NCBI GenBank assembly: GCA_038043285.1
Contig: JBBTCJ010000149.1
Span: 1-31,954, forward strand
Source: JBBTCJ01 sp038043285
GTDB taxonomy: Bacteria; Planctomycetota; Phycisphaerae; UBA1845
Direction of reading: 5' to 3'
Length of the DNA stretch: 31,954 nt
Of this stretch, positions 15,685 to 24,679 are shown one piece after another (the first letter of the stretch is position 1; every line of letters begins with the position of its first letter). Made by a program: the position numbers and the translations under genes. The notes under the pieces were generated by a model. The model was not told the DNA's origin. It was given only the letters and a program-made list of their open reading frames with translations, and made no database searches.

Positions 15685-17671
15685 CAGTCTCGACGCAGCT
15701 CCATCGGCGGAGAACGCGAAGGCGCCGAGTGCCGCCGCCCACCCGGTCCAAGGCGCAGCCGCGTTATGGCGCAACACCATGACCATCATCGGGGGGATGA
15801 TCGGCATGGTGGCGCTGTTCTTCATGATCTCGTTCTTGATCATCGAGGTGGCGACGCCGTTGCGCAGCCCGTACCTGGGGATGTTCACGTTCCTGGTTTT
15901 CCCTGGGGTGTTGGTCTTCGGCGTCATCCTTTGTGCCCTGGGGCTCGTCCGATCACGACGCCGGTTTCGCAAGCGATACGGGAGACTCAGCGCCTATCAT
16001 CTGTATCCCCGCCTGGACCTCAACAATCCCCGCCACCGACGCTACGTCGTCGTGTCGGCGGCGTGCGTCGCCCTGACGATCCCGGTGATCGGGGTTCTCA
16101 GCTATGAAGGCTACCATTACACCGACTCGAACGATTTCTGCGGAAAGGTTTGCCATACCGTCATGGAGCCTCAATTCACGGCGTATCAGCAGTCGCCGCA
16201 CGCGAAGGTATCCTGCGCCCAATGCCATATCGGGACGGGAGCGAGTTGGTATGTCAAGTCCAAGCTCTCCGGGACGCGACAGGTGATTGCCGTTGCGTTG
16301 AATTCGTTTCCTCGTCCAATCCCGCCGGCCATTCAGGAGCTTCGCCCGGCGACAGAGACCTGTCGACAATGTCATTGGCCCTCGAAGTTTTACGGCGATC
16401 AACTGGTCACCATCGACCACTTCGCGCCGGACGAAGCGAACACCCATTCACGGATGAGAATGCTCCTGAAGACCGGCGGCAGCGATCCTTCGACGGGTCC
16501 GCCGTCTGGCATTCACTGGCATATGGCCCTTGGATTCACCATCGAGTACATCGCCACCGACGAACGATTGCAGGAGATTCCCTGGGTGCGCATGGTCGAT
16601 CAGGCGACCGGACGGGAGGCGATCTACCGAGCGGACGGTCTGAAGAGCACTGACCCGCTTCCGCAAGGCACGCGGCGCACAGTGGATTGCATGGATTGCC
16701 ATAATCGTCCTACGCACGTGTTCCGCTCGCCGGATCGGGCCGTGGATTCGGCGCTGAACGTCAGTCCGCTGCTTCAATCCTTGCCGTACGCGAAGCGGGA
16801 GTTGGTGCGCGTGCTGGCGGAGCCTTATCCGACGAAGGAGAAGGGTCTGGCGACGATCACCCGATCGCTTGCCGAGTTTTATCAACACAAATACCCGAAA
16901 GTCTGGGAACAACAGAAAAAGCAAGTCGACGGCTTGATCCTGGCCGGAAAGGAGATTTATGAGAACAACTTCTTCCCGGAGATGAACGTCTCGTGGCGGA
17001 CGTATCCAAACAACATTGGGCACAAAATCTATCCCGGCTGCTTCCGTTGTCACGAGGGGCGTCACAAGGACGACACCGGCCGGGTGCTGAGCCACAACTG
17101 CGGAAGCTGTCACGACTTCATGACGCCGGTCGAGGGAGACGACAAACCGAGTCTGGTTCGGACCGGAGGATTCGAACACCCCTACAAGCTGGAGGGATCG
17201 CACGCGGCGTTGCGCTGCGATCAGTGCCACACCGGAGGAATGGAGCCGGCGCCCAACTGCGCCGGTTGTCACACGACGCAGGTGCAGTTCCGCGCCGGAA
17301 CGCTGGCGGCTTTTTCCGAGCTGGGCATCCCGGGGGAGCCGATGGCCGAAACCGTTGACTGTCAGGATTGCCATGACCTCTCCAAACCGCGAACCATCGA
17401 GGCTATTGACCCGCGATGTATGGATTGCCACGGCGATGAACCGGACAAGTTCAAGGGAATGCTCGGCTCGTGGAAAGCGGAGATCGACCACGCATTGCAT
17501 GCCGCGTCCGGGCTGACCGACCCAGTAGCGCAAGCTCGAATCGAAGCACTCCGCAAGGCCGGCCCGCTGCACAACATCGAGGCGGCGCGAAGGGTGCTTC
17601 AGTCCCTCGGGATTTCGGGTGCCGTCTCGACGACCCCGTCCGACGTGAAGGCGGACCCGACCTCGCGTTAA
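15677..17671 (+). CDS. NapC/NirT-like membrane-anchored multihaem cytochrome (10 haem motifs)
   Basis: A 664-residue cytochrome with two membrane helices near residues 35-60 and 70-95 and another at about 120-145, then a periplasmic haem domain. The first haem motif is the CX3CH form (CGKVCHTVMEPQFTAY), typical of this NapC-like branch, followed by nine CxxCH: CAQCH, CRQCH, CMDCH, CFRCH, CGSCH, CDQCH, CAGCH, CQDCH and CMDCH. The gene overlaps the previous one by 8 bp. ATG 15677 is used; an in-frame ATG at 15659 is equally possible and neither has a clear ribosome-binding site. The likely role is electron exchange between the quinone pool and the 13-haem cytochrome or an external acceptor. Confidence 0.88.
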   Translation: MYDSLDAAPSAENAKAPSAAAHPVQGAAALWRNTMTIIGGMIGMVALFFMISFLIIEVATPLRSPYLGMFTFLVFPGVLVFGVILCALGLVRSRRRFRKRYGRLSAYHLYPRLDLNNPRHRRYVVVSAACVALTIPVIGVLSYEGYHYTDSNDFCGKVCHTVMEPQFTAYQQSPHAKVSCAQCHIGTGASWYVKSKLSGTRQVIAVALNSFPRPIPPAIQELRPATETCRQCHWPSKFYGDQLVTIDHFAPDEANTHSRMRMLLKTGGSDPSTGPPSGIHWHMALGFTIEYIATDERLQEIPWVRMVDQATGREAIYRADGLKSTDPLPQGTRRTVDCMDCHNRPTHVFRSPDRAVDSALNVSPLLQSLPYAKRELVRVLAEPYPTKEKGLATITRSLAEFYQHKYPKVWEQQKKQVDGLILAGKEIYENNFFPEMNVSWRTYPNNIGHKIYPGCFRCHEGRHKDDTGRVLSHNCGSCHDFMTPVEGDDKPSLVRTGGFEHPYKLEGSHAALRCDQCHTGGMEPAPNCAGCHTTQVQFRAGTLAAFSELGIPGEPMAETVDCQDCHDLSKPRTIEAIDPRCMDCHGDEPDKFKGMLGSWKAEIDHALHAASGLTDPVAQARIEALRKAGPLHNIEAARRVLQSLGISGAVSTTPSDVKADPTSR

Positions 17672-17820
17672 CCTTGGAAACTCGGCGTCGGGCATCCTGG
17701 GGTCTCAGTGTGCGGCGATGGATGCCCGCGGGATGCTGTACGTCGATCCAAGCGCTCCCGAAGACCGGGCGGATTCAATTCAACGACGGTGATTGGAGAG
17801 TTACCGATTGGCCGGAGTCG

Positions 17821-19005
17821 TCAGCGCGGCTCGTTCGCGGGCGATGGAAATACCCCATCCCGCAGTCGTTCCAACCACTCCTTGGTGCGCTGATTGTCGG
17901 GATCGATGGACAGGACTTGCCGGAGAGCCTCAATCGCTTCGTCGCGTCGATCCAATTCCGCCAATGTGACGGCCAGTTCTTCCAGGAGCGCGGCGGAGGG
18001 GTTGGTCATCCCATCGACGGCGCCGCGGAGAACCTTCAACGAGTCGAGCAGGGCGAGGCGTCGGACGATCTCGCCTCGTTCGCGTACGTGGCGCGCGAGT
18101 CGAAGAATTTCGTCAGGCCGCGACGACGACGGACGGTGGGATTGCCGAAGTTCAATCGAAAGTGCGTATTGACGTTCGAGGGCCGACAGCGGTCCGCGCT
18201 GTCCGGGTTGAGCGCGTTCGCTCCGCCTGGCCGCCTCCAGCGCCGCGTCGGCCGTCCGTAAGGCTTCGTCCCACTGCTCGCCCGCGGCCAGCATCCGCGC
18301 GGCCTGGGAAAGATACTTCGGGTCCTTTCCGCCGTCGGCGGCGACCGATTGCCGGGCAAAATCCAACGCGGCCGACAATTCTCCCAGCTTGTACGCACAC
18401 CGCGATTGTCCCAGCAACAGGCTGGGTTCGTTGGCCTTGAGGGCCGCGGCCTTTTCATAGTTCCGCTTTGCCAGCCGGGGGAACTCCTCGACAAACAGGC
18501 CGCCCAGCGCCCGGTAGGCCTTCCACTCGTTCCGCCCCTCGCGGGTTTCCACGAACTTCTGCAGTTCGCGGATGGCGTCCCCGGGCCGCGAGACGTACGC
18601 GTAAGAACGCCCGTACAGATAGGACAGAAACGGGTTGGCGGGATCCTGCGATTGCACGCCGACGATGATCGCGTTGATGCGTTCGATATCGCCGGTGTGT
18701 TCCTCTCCGTCGGCGGCATCCTTCAGTCCGTCGAGAATGGAGAGGGCTTCGCGGATCGATTCGTCGACCCCCCGATCGGGGGGTTCACTCGCGATTGCCC
18801 ACCCGGGCGTCTCTTGCCGCGCAGGCGGATCTTGAGCGACCGCCGTGGGAATCGGCGCCAACTCGTTCAAGACAAGCGCGACCAAGAGTGCGCCTGCGAG
18901 CGCGGGTCCGCGCGGGCTGAAGCCCGCGGTTCGCGTGGTGCTTCCTGGCACCCTTGCGACCAGAATTGCTTCACGTTTGCCGGTGAACAATCGAGCACTC
19001 TGCAT
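17821..19005 (-). CDS. Secreted TPR-repeat protein
   Basis: About 394 residues. The N-terminus has a hydrophobic core (ALAGALLVALVLNELA) and a likely cleavage near PTAVAQ, so it is probably exported to the periplasm or envelope. The rest is helical with tetratricopeptide-type repeats, for example around NPFLSYLYGRSYAYVSRPGDAIREL, RNYEKAAALKANEPSLLLGQ and the C-terminal AALLEELAVTLAELDRRDEA. ATG 19005 is preferred to the GTG at 19050 because GAGGG lies 5 nt upstream. The R3 palindrome (18906-18933) falls inside the coding region before the signal core. No specific function can be assigned. It lies downstream of fliS on the same strand, so it may be co-transcribed with the flagellar genes. Confidence 0.75.
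   Translation of the reverse strand: MQSARLFTGKREAILVARVPGSTTRTAGFSPRGPALAGALLVALVLNELAPIPTAVAQDPPARQETPGWAIASEPPDRGVDESIREALSILDGLKDAADGEEHTGDIERINAIIVGVQSQDPANPFLSYLYGRSYAYVSRPGDAIRELQKFVETREGRNEWKAYRALGGLFVEEFPRLAKRNYEKAAALKANEPSLLLGQSRCAYKLGELSAALDFARQSVAADGGKDPKYLSQAARMLAAGEQWDEALRTADAALEAARRSERAQPGQRGPLSALERQYALSIELRQSHRPSSSRPDEILRLARHVRERGEIVRRLALLDSLKVLRGAVDGMTNPSAALLEELAVTLAELDRRDEAIEALRQVLSIDPDNQRTKEWLERLRDGVFPSPANEPR
18906..18933. repeat. R3 palindrome, a short form of R2
   Basis: CGCGGGCT-GA-AGCCCGCG is a perfect 8-bp inverted repeat. Its flanks (gtccgcgcgggc and gcccgcggttcg) are the same outer arms as in the R2 repeats, without the inner hairpin. It lies in the N-terminal coding part of the TPR gene. 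Confidence 0.6.
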
Positions 19006-19119
19006 GTCCGCCCTCGCCGCAGGGATTGAGCTTTGGGACTTCCGCCCCACCGCATCTTGGCGCGCACTATAGGCTTTGGCGTCGATTGGACAAGTGGCGG
19101 AGGGTTGGGGAAGAGAGGG

Positions 19120-19638
19120 TCATCCCTCGACGGAAATCGTGGTCGACGCCGGTTCGATCCGCCCATCCCTCGCCGCGCGTTCATCGGTGTTGCCCGATCC
19201 CTCGCGAACCCGCGAAACTTTTTCGACCAGCATTCTCCAGGTCTCGCGTTCGATCCGCAGAACCTTGAGAGCGTCGTCGATCGCCTCGGTCTTCCGCTGC
19301 ACGTTGGCTTCAATCAGTTTGCGATAGAGAAAGTTGTAGACCGCGGCCATCCGCTTGCTCAATCCAGGATTCACGTCGTGCCGAAGGGCGCTTTCCATCT
19401 CCAGGATGATGTTCTGGGCGCGGGTCAACTTGTCGTACGACGTGTCGTACTCCTTCCGCTCCAGGGCGTCCCTGGCCTGCATGCAGAAACGGATGGCCCC
19501 GTCGTAGAGCATCAGATGAAGCTGCTCCGGAGTGGCGGTCATCACGGCGTCGCGCAAATACGGATTTTCCGGCGCGGTGGTCATTCCGCCGGGAATATCG
19601 GTCGTTGCGGCCCCTCGTTTGATCTTGGCTCTGCGCAT
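19120..19638 (-). CDS. fliS: Flagellar export chaperone FliS
   Basis: Cytoplasmic chaperone that binds the C-terminus of flagellin before export. The helical FliS core is recognisable: NPYLRDAVMTATPEQLHLMLYDGAIRF, then LERKEYDTSYDKLTRAQNIILEM and the later YNFLYRKLIEANVQ block, as in other FliS proteins. The 172 residues exceed the usual 125-135, with about 20 extra residues at the start and a charged tail of about 25 residues. ATG 19638 is used; an internal ATG at 19584 (MTTAPENPY) may be the true start because it sits closer to the conserved region. It follows fliD by 71 bp on the same strand, the usual fliD-fliS order. Confidence 0.9.
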   Translation of the reverse strand: MRRAKIKRGAATTDIPGGMTTAPENPYLRDAVMTATPEQLHLMLYDGAIRFCMQARDALERKEYDTSYDKLTRAQNIILEMESALRHDVNPGLSKRMAAVYNFLYRKLIEANVQRKTEAIDDALKVLRIERETWRMLVEKVSRVREGSGNTDERAARDGRIEPASTTISVEG

Positions 19639-19709
19639 TATTGTTCAGGCCCGATAATCCTTCCATTTGCGCAGCCGCAAGCCGCTCCGGACGCCGCCGG
19701 AGGAATCCC

Positions 19710-22700
19710 CTAGCGTGCCAACTGCGACAACGAATTGAGGGCGTTCTGCTGGTCCTGCAGGGCGGCCAGCGAGCGTTCCAGCCCCGCGAACTGGGACTCC
19801 AATCGCTTGCGCTTGGCTTCCAGCAACACGCCCAGGCGATCAATGCGGTCGTTGAGAAGTTCCTGTTGATCGGACAGAAGATCGTCCTTGCGGGCAAGCA
19901 CGCCGTCGAAGTCTTGGGTCAGGCCGTCCAGCGTCTTCTGCACCACGTCGCCGAACCCGGAGTCCTTGGCGGTGAAGAGTTTTTGCACTTCTTCGGGCGA
20001 TTTTTCGAACGCGTCGCGGAACCGCTGTTCGTCCAACTCCAACTGGTTGTCGGCGCCCAGCCGCAGACCAACGTTGAACAATCGAGATATTTCCGGGGTC
20101 GCCCCTACAAACGACCGGGTGATCGTTTGCTGCATTCGGCCTCGAACCTGGTCCACGGTCGCGTCCCCGAACAACGTTGCGCGGACGAAGGTCTCGGAGT
20201 TGAAGCTCGTCTTGTCGTCCAGTGTTTCCTTGAGATCGTTGTAGCTGTCGACGAATTTCTGAATGCTCTCCACCATTGCGTCAACGTTGCGTTCGGTCGT
20301 GACGGTTACGTCCTCGTCGCCTGTCGACAGGAGATTGATGGTCACTCCGGGAATCACGTCGTTCAGCTCGTTTTTTGAACTGGTCACCAGCATAGAGGCC
20401 GAACCGCTTCCGGTCCCGACCGAGACCATCGCGTCCTGCGCCCGCGTCAACGTCGTCAGCCCCAGGTCCAACGCACCGGCGTCGATGATCAGCTCTCCAC
20501 GGCGCCCCGAGGTAGCGGAAGAAATCGTAAGGCTGTAGGGGTTGACGGTTCCTCCGGTGTTGACCACCGACGCCGAGAAACCCGGTCCGGCGGCGTTGAT
20601 CCTCGCGGCGATCGCCGCGAGCGTGTCCCCGCCTCCAACGTCGATCGCGGTCTCGTACGAACCGTCGATGAAATTCTCGCCGTCCTTGGCTACGCCGAGC
20701 AGCCCCAGATCGGCGGCGGCCGTGCCGCCGTCGACATCCTCTATTTTCAGTGACGACGCTCCGAGGGAATTGTCCACCACCACGATCCCATCGCCCGAAT
20801 CGTTGATCCTCGCCTGCATGGCATCCGGCAAGGCGACATTGATGACGTCCAACAGTTCGCCGACGGTTCGGTAGGTGGAGGCGACGCCGACGTGATAGGT
20901 CGTCCCATCGCTCCCGATGATCCGGAAGGTTCCGGAGGTGACGCCCGCGCCGCCGTTGAGGTCGGCCAGTTTCGTGGCCCGCGAAATGTACTGCTTCTGC
21001 AAGTTCCCGCCGGCGATCAAGTCCGTCAACCCTGCCTCAAAAGAACCGGAAATCCCCAGGTCCGCGGCCAGCGACCCGCTCACGTCCTCAATCGTGAGCA
21101 CCCCGGACCCGCCTGACTCGTCGCGTATTTCGATTCCGTTTCCGGAGGCATTCACCGAAGCCGTCAACGACAACGTCGCGTCGGCGTTGATCGCGTCGAT
21201 GACGTCCTGCAAGGTCCGTGCGGCGGCGAAATCCAGTTCGCTGGCTTGGCCAAGGCGATCCGTAATCCGCACAATTCCCGCGGCGGTGCCCTGCCCTCCG
21301 TTGAGCGTCTGCAGCAGCGTGGTGTTCAACCCGCCGATCAGCGGGCGGGAGGTAAACTCCTGGTCGGTGTTGAACGCCGCCCCGAGCAATCCCAGGTCCG
21401 CCGCCGTCGTGGGAACCGTTCCCAGCGAATCCGTTCCCGCCGACACGGTGACCGAGTTGCCAAGGCCCAGCGCGCGGAGCGTGATCCCCTTGCCGTCCGC
21501 GGAGATGGAAGCTTCGACGAGCGCCCCGTTGCCCGATGCGTAGTTGATCGCCCGAACGACATCGCCGACCGTGGCCACGCGATATACGTCCGTGCCATTG
21601 ATCTTGTTGTCCGCCACGTCGGCCAGGATGCCCAAATCGGCCGCGGCATGACCGGACAGATCCTCGATCTTGAGATTTTTGGCCGTCTGCGCCGGCTCGC
21701 CGGAAGAGTCGGTGATAAACATTCGCGAGTTAACCGTGGTGGCCGATACCGCCAGCCCCGCTGCGTTGATCGCGTCGCGGACGTCGCGGATGGTCAAAGC
21801 GGCGCGGAGATCGAGATCGGCGGACTTTCCGGATCGGTCGGTGATCTTGATGACCCCGAGCCGCACGCCGTTGCCGTTGTTCAGGGCGCGGAGGTCGGTG
21901 TCCAGATCCAGAAAGTCAGAGAGCGACACGCCGAACGCCCCATAGCTCGTGGTGAAGGCCAGCTCCTCCCCGTCGCTTCCCTGGCGAAAGCGATCCACCC
22001 CGTTGCTGTCGTTGAGCGTTGAAAGTAGCGTTGAGGCGTCGAGGCGATACACGTTGCGGCCGTCAATCCGCGGGCCGGCTGCGGAGGCGGCAATGCCCAG
22101 GTCGGTCGCGGTGAAACCGCCCCTGGCGTCTGCGACCGTAAGATTTCCAGCGCCGCCGCTCTGATCCTCAATCACGATCCGATCGCCGGATGCTCCGTTG
22201 CTCACTGAGCCGGTGACGCTCGCTCGCACGCGAACCGCCGAGTTGGAGTTGATCGCCTCCAGCACGTCGGCAACGGTCAAGGCTCTCGAAAGGTCAACGG
22301 TCGCCGTCGCGCCGCTACGGTCGGTTACTAAGATCACGCCTCGCCGCACGCCGCGACCGCCGTTCAGGGCCGCCAGCTCGGTGGCCCGATCGACGCGCGC
22401 CGCGGCGCTTTCAAGAACGATGGTTCCCGCGCCGATGGCGGTTCGGTCGGGGTCAGCGAAACCGCGGCTGACCACCGAGTAGTTGCTGACCAGCGAATGG
22501 ACGCGGATCGCCGCGCTCCCCGGTACAGCCGTCTCGCCCGCAGTGGCCTTGGCGATCGCCTCGTTGGTGCTGCTGCTGCGAAACTGCTTGAAGAACGACG
22601 ATTTGTTGAACCCGCTTACGGAGTTGCGGATCGCCAGCAGCTTGGCCGAAATCTCCATGAACGCCGCCCGGCGCGTGTCGATCTCCTTGACCCGCTGTTG

Positions 22701-22802
22701 CAGCACCTGAACCGGCCGCTGCTCGAGAGCCATTAGCTGGTCGATAAGGCTGGCCGTGTCGATACCTGAAATCAGTCCAACGCCGCTGCTGATGCCGCTC
22801 AT
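19710..22802 (-). CDS. fliD: Flagellar filament cap protein FliD, with expanded repeat region
   Basis: Caps the filament tip and guides flagellin assembly outside the cell. The N-terminus MSGISSGVGLISGIDTASLI and QLMALEQRPVQVLQQRV is the FliD helical D0/D1 start; the C-terminal half (after about residue 720) has VDSYNDLKETLDDKTSFNSE and a final coiled coil. At 1030 residues it is about twice the usual size. The middle consists of tandem flagellin-IN-like units with the pattern LNGGxGVxxGxxxITDRxG...DLGI, at about residues 139-238, 305-392, 407-474 (partial), 495-584 and 608-702. These probably form surface-exposed domains. ATG 22802 is chosen over a TTG at 22841 because it directly precedes the conserved start. 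A FliA-like element lies upstream. Confidence 0.93.
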   Translation of the reverse strand: MSGISSGVGLISGIDTASLIDQLMALEQRPVQVLQQRVKEIDTRRAAFMEISAKLLAIRNSVSGFNKSSFFKQFRSSSTNEAIAKATAGETAVPGSAAIRVHSLVSNYSVVSRGFADPDRTAIGAGTIVLESAAARVDRATELAALNGGRGVRRGVILVTDRSGATATVDLSRALTVADVLEAINSNSAVRVRASVTGSVSNGASGDRIVIEDQSGGAGNLTVADARGGFTATDLGIAASAAGPRIDGRNVYRLDASTLLSTLNDSNGVDRFRQGSDGEELAFTTSYGAFGVSLSDFLDLDTDLRALNNGNGVRLGVIKITDRSGKSADLDLRAALTIRDVRDAINAAGLAVSATTVNSRMFITDSSGEPAQTAKNLKIEDLSGHAAADLGILADVADNKINGTDVYRVATVGDVVRAINYASGNGALVEASISADGKGITLRALGLGNSVTVSAGTDSLGTVPTTAADLGLLGAAFNTDQEFTSRPLIGGLNTTLLQTLNGGQGTAAGIVRITDRLGQASELDFAAARTLQDVIDAINADATLSLTASVNASGNGIEIRDESGGSGVLTIEDVSGSLAADLGISGSFEAGLTDLIAGGNLQKQYISRATKLADLNGGAGVTSGTFRIIGSDGTTYHVGVASTYRTVGELLDVINVALPDAMQARINDSGDGIVVVDNSLGASSLKIEDVDGGTAAADLGLLGVAKDGENFIDGSYETAIDVGGGDTLAAIAARINAAGPGFSASVVNTGGTVNPYSLTISSATSGRRGELIIDAGALDLGLTTLTRAQDAMVSVGTGSGSASMLVTSSKNELNDVIPGVTINLLSTGDEDVTVTTERNVDAMVESIQKFVDSYNDLKETLDDKTSFNSETFVRATLFGDATVDQVRGRMQQTITRSFVGATPEISRLFNVGLRLGADNQLELDEQRFRDAFEKSPEEVQKLFTAKDSGFGDVVQKTLDGLTQDFDGVLARKDDLLSDQQELLNDRIDRLGVLLEAKRKRLESQFAGLERSLAALQDQQNALNSLSQLAR

Positions 22803-23156
22803 GGTCTCGGTCCCAATGGAGATTCCAGGGTTCCCGTTCAACCGATTGGCGGGGCCGCCGTGCGCCGCGGTTTCGCCTCAGGGAGGCTCGCCTGAAGCGT
22901 GTGCCTGGCGCGCGGACCAACCCCCGTCCTGAATCCACAGGTAGTATTATCGGCTCCCCAGCGGAGGCCGCTCCAACCGCCGCGGAACCAGGCATGGTGG
23001 CCCGGCCCGGCGCGTCCCCGTATTCCAACGTCGTCCCCCTGCGGCTGCGGATATTTTTTCCATTGCCGCGAATGTTCAGGTAGATTGGCGTCCCGCAAGC
23101 CGGAAGGTGGCGGCGGGCACCCGGAAAAGGAGTTTGCGACAGGAAGCAGGCCCATC
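22803..23156. other. Divergent intergenic region between fliD and the ESCRT-like gene run
   Basis: A 354-bp region without a convincing gene. It must hold the promoters for fliD (leftward) and for the membrane-protein gene at 23157 (rightward). Apart from the FliA-like motif at 22947-22954 I see no clear operator or terminator. Weak reading frames that cross it have no family resemblance. Confidence 0.6.
22947..22954 (-). promoter_or_regulatory. Possible FliA (sigma-28) -10 element upstream of fliD
   Basis: On the minus strand the sequence reads GCCGATAA, the exact sigma-28 -10 consensus, about 145 nt before the fliD ATG. No TAAA -35 is found at the expected spacing; a sigma-70-like reading (TTGGAG, 19 nt, GATAAT) is an alternative. 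Confidence 0.35.
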
Positions 23157-23561
23157 ATGCTGACAACGCTCGGGCAGTACATCGGGGGGAAGGTGGTGAC
23201 TGCGATTCTCGTCGTGTCCGGCAGCGGTGCGGCGATCTGGTTTTGGCGTCACCCGGAGGACCTCGCCACGATCTGGGTCACGCTGAAATACGTCATCGTC
23301 TGGCTGGGATTCGTGGTCATTCTTCCGTGGGCGAGCTGCTTCGTGACACCCTGGGTCGTCGAAAAGGAGTCGAACTTCGCGGCGGGTCTGATGCTCGGCG
23401 GCTACTCCGTCGCTGATGCGGTTGTCGCCTTTTGTCTGATCGGAAGGATTGGCGGACTGGGCGGGTTCACCTGGATGATCCTTTTGCTTGGATTCCTCGC
23501 GGCGGCCGTTTATAATTTGAAAGTCTGCGAGTATCAGGCTGGACGACTCGATGAGTTGTAG
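23157..23561 (+). CDS. Small multi-pass membrane protein of unknown function
   Basis: A 134-residue protein with four hydrophobic stretches, near residues 10-28 (VVTAILVVSGSGAAIWF), 40-62 (YVIVWLGFVVILPWASCFV), 78-95 and 98-118 (FTWMILLLGFLAAAVYNL). I do not recognise a family. ATG 23157 is chosen; the frame is open further upstream, but the conserved-looking hydrophobic part starts here and AGGAAG lies just before. It is 35 bp upstream of the kinase gene on the same strand, so it is probably the first gene of the ESCRT-like run. Confidence 0.6.
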   Translation: MLTTLGQYIGGKVVTAILVVSGSGAAIWFWRHPEDLATIWVTLKYVIVWLGFVVILPWASCFVTPWVVEKESNFAAGLMLGGYSVADAVVAFCLIGRIGGLGGFTWMILLLGFLAAAVYNLKVCEYQAGRLDEL

Positions 23562-23596
23562 CTCGGTCTGCGGCGCGGACACTGGATGGCAAGCGG

Positions 23597-24643
23597 ATGG
23601 CCGTGCTGCGAGAGGGCGATCGGATCAGCAACTATCTGCTCGAACGCCGGGTCGGGGGAGGCAGTTTCGGCGAGGTCTGGCGGGCGAAGCACCACGTCTT
23701 CGGCGATGCGGTCGCCATCAAGATTCCCACGGACGCCCAATTCGTCAAGAACCTGCAGCGCGAAGGGGTGGCAATCCACGGGCTGAAGCACCCCAACATC
23801 GTCCGGGCGATTGACCTCGATCCCTATGCGGACCCGCCCTATCTGGTGATGGAGTTCATCGACGGTCCGTCGCTGCGCACGGTGATGGAGGAACAGCGGG
23901 CGGCTTTTCCGATTCCTGCCGCGGTCACCGTTCTGCGCGGGGCGCTGCGGGCGCTTTCGGCGGCGCACGCGGCCGGATTGATTCATCGCGACGTCAAGCC
24001 GGCGAACATCCTTCTGAATATCGGGCGAGATCGGATCGAATCCATCACGGAACAGGCCGTCAAGATCACCGACTTCGGCCTGGGGGCCGTGTGCGGGTCC
24101 ACCACGCAGTCCATGATGCAGAGCGGCAGCCTGTTGACCGACGAAGGACGAAGCATCGCGGGAACCTGGGCCTATATGTCGCCGGAGCAAAAGGAAGGAA
24201 CGATGCTCGACGCGCGCAGCGACCTGTACTCGTGCGGCATCATCCTGTTCGAGATGCTGACCGGGGAGCGTCCGCAGGGGTTTGATCTGCCGACCACGGT
24301 GCGGAAGGACTTGCCCGCGTGGGTCGATGAAGTTTTCCGCCGTGCGTACACCCGGCTGGATCGGCGCTATGCGTCGGCGGACGAAATGCTGGCGGCCCTA
24401 GAGGGGCCGTCCCACGCGGCGACACACGTAGACACGATGGTTCCGCCGGCGTATTTCCCGCCGTTCGAGGCTACCGCGTGCCCGGCGTGCCGTAACGCCG
24501 TGGAGTCGGAGGATCAGTTCTGCGTCCATTGCGGAAAGCAACTGGCGGCCTCGGTTCCCCGCTGCCCGGTGTGCAAAGGGTACTTGCACCATACCGATCG
24601 CTTCTGCATCTTCTGCGGAAAGGATCTTGGCGTGTTGAGTTGA
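23597..24643 (+). CDS. Hanks-type Ser/Thr protein kinase with two C-terminal zinc ribbons
   Basis: A 348-residue cytoplasmic kinase. The kinase domain (about 10-275) has the Gly-rich loop GGGSFGEVW (20-28), VAIK with Lys42, the catalytic HRDVKPAN with Asp132, DFG with Asp159, and GTWAYMSPEQ. All key residues are present, so it should be active. Two zinc ribbons follow: CPAC (295-298) with CVHC (309-312), and CPVC (323-326) with CIFC (337-340). No membrane helix follows the kinase domain, unlike many bacterial PASTA kinases; the zinc ribbons probably recruit partners. The gene is in line with the ESCRT-III-like and Vps4-like genes, so it may regulate that machinery by phosphorylation, an inference from position only. 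Confidence 0.92.
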   Translation: MAVLREGDRISNYLLERRVGGGSFGEVWRAKHHVFGDAVAIKIPTDAQFVKNLQREGVAIHGLKHPNIVRAIDLDPYADPPYLVMEFIDGPSLRTVMEEQRAAFPIPAAVTVLRGALRALSAAHAAGLIHRDVKPANILLNIGRDRIESITEQAVKITDFGLGAVCGSTTQSMMQSGSLLTDEGRSIAGTWAYMSPEQKEGTMLDARSDLYSCGIILFEMLTGERPQGFDLPTTVRKDLPAWVDEVFRRAYTRLDRRYASADEMLAALEGPSHAATHVDTMVPPAYFPPFEATACPACRNAVESEDQFCVHCGKQLAASVPRCPVCKGYLHHTDRFCIFCGKDLGVLS

Positions 24644-24679
24644 TCGGGCGGGACCGCGTAGACGGGAAAGTGTGAAACC

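Noticed and set aside
14344..15972. A 542-codon minus-strand open frame opposite the 13-haem cytochrome gene
   Set aside because: It is antisense to a gene with 13 CxxCH motifs; long antisense frames are expected in GC-rich coding DNA.
16448..17695. A 415-codon minus-strand open frame opposite the NapC-like cytochrome
   Set aside because: It mirrors the haem-motif gene and has no recognisable features of its own.
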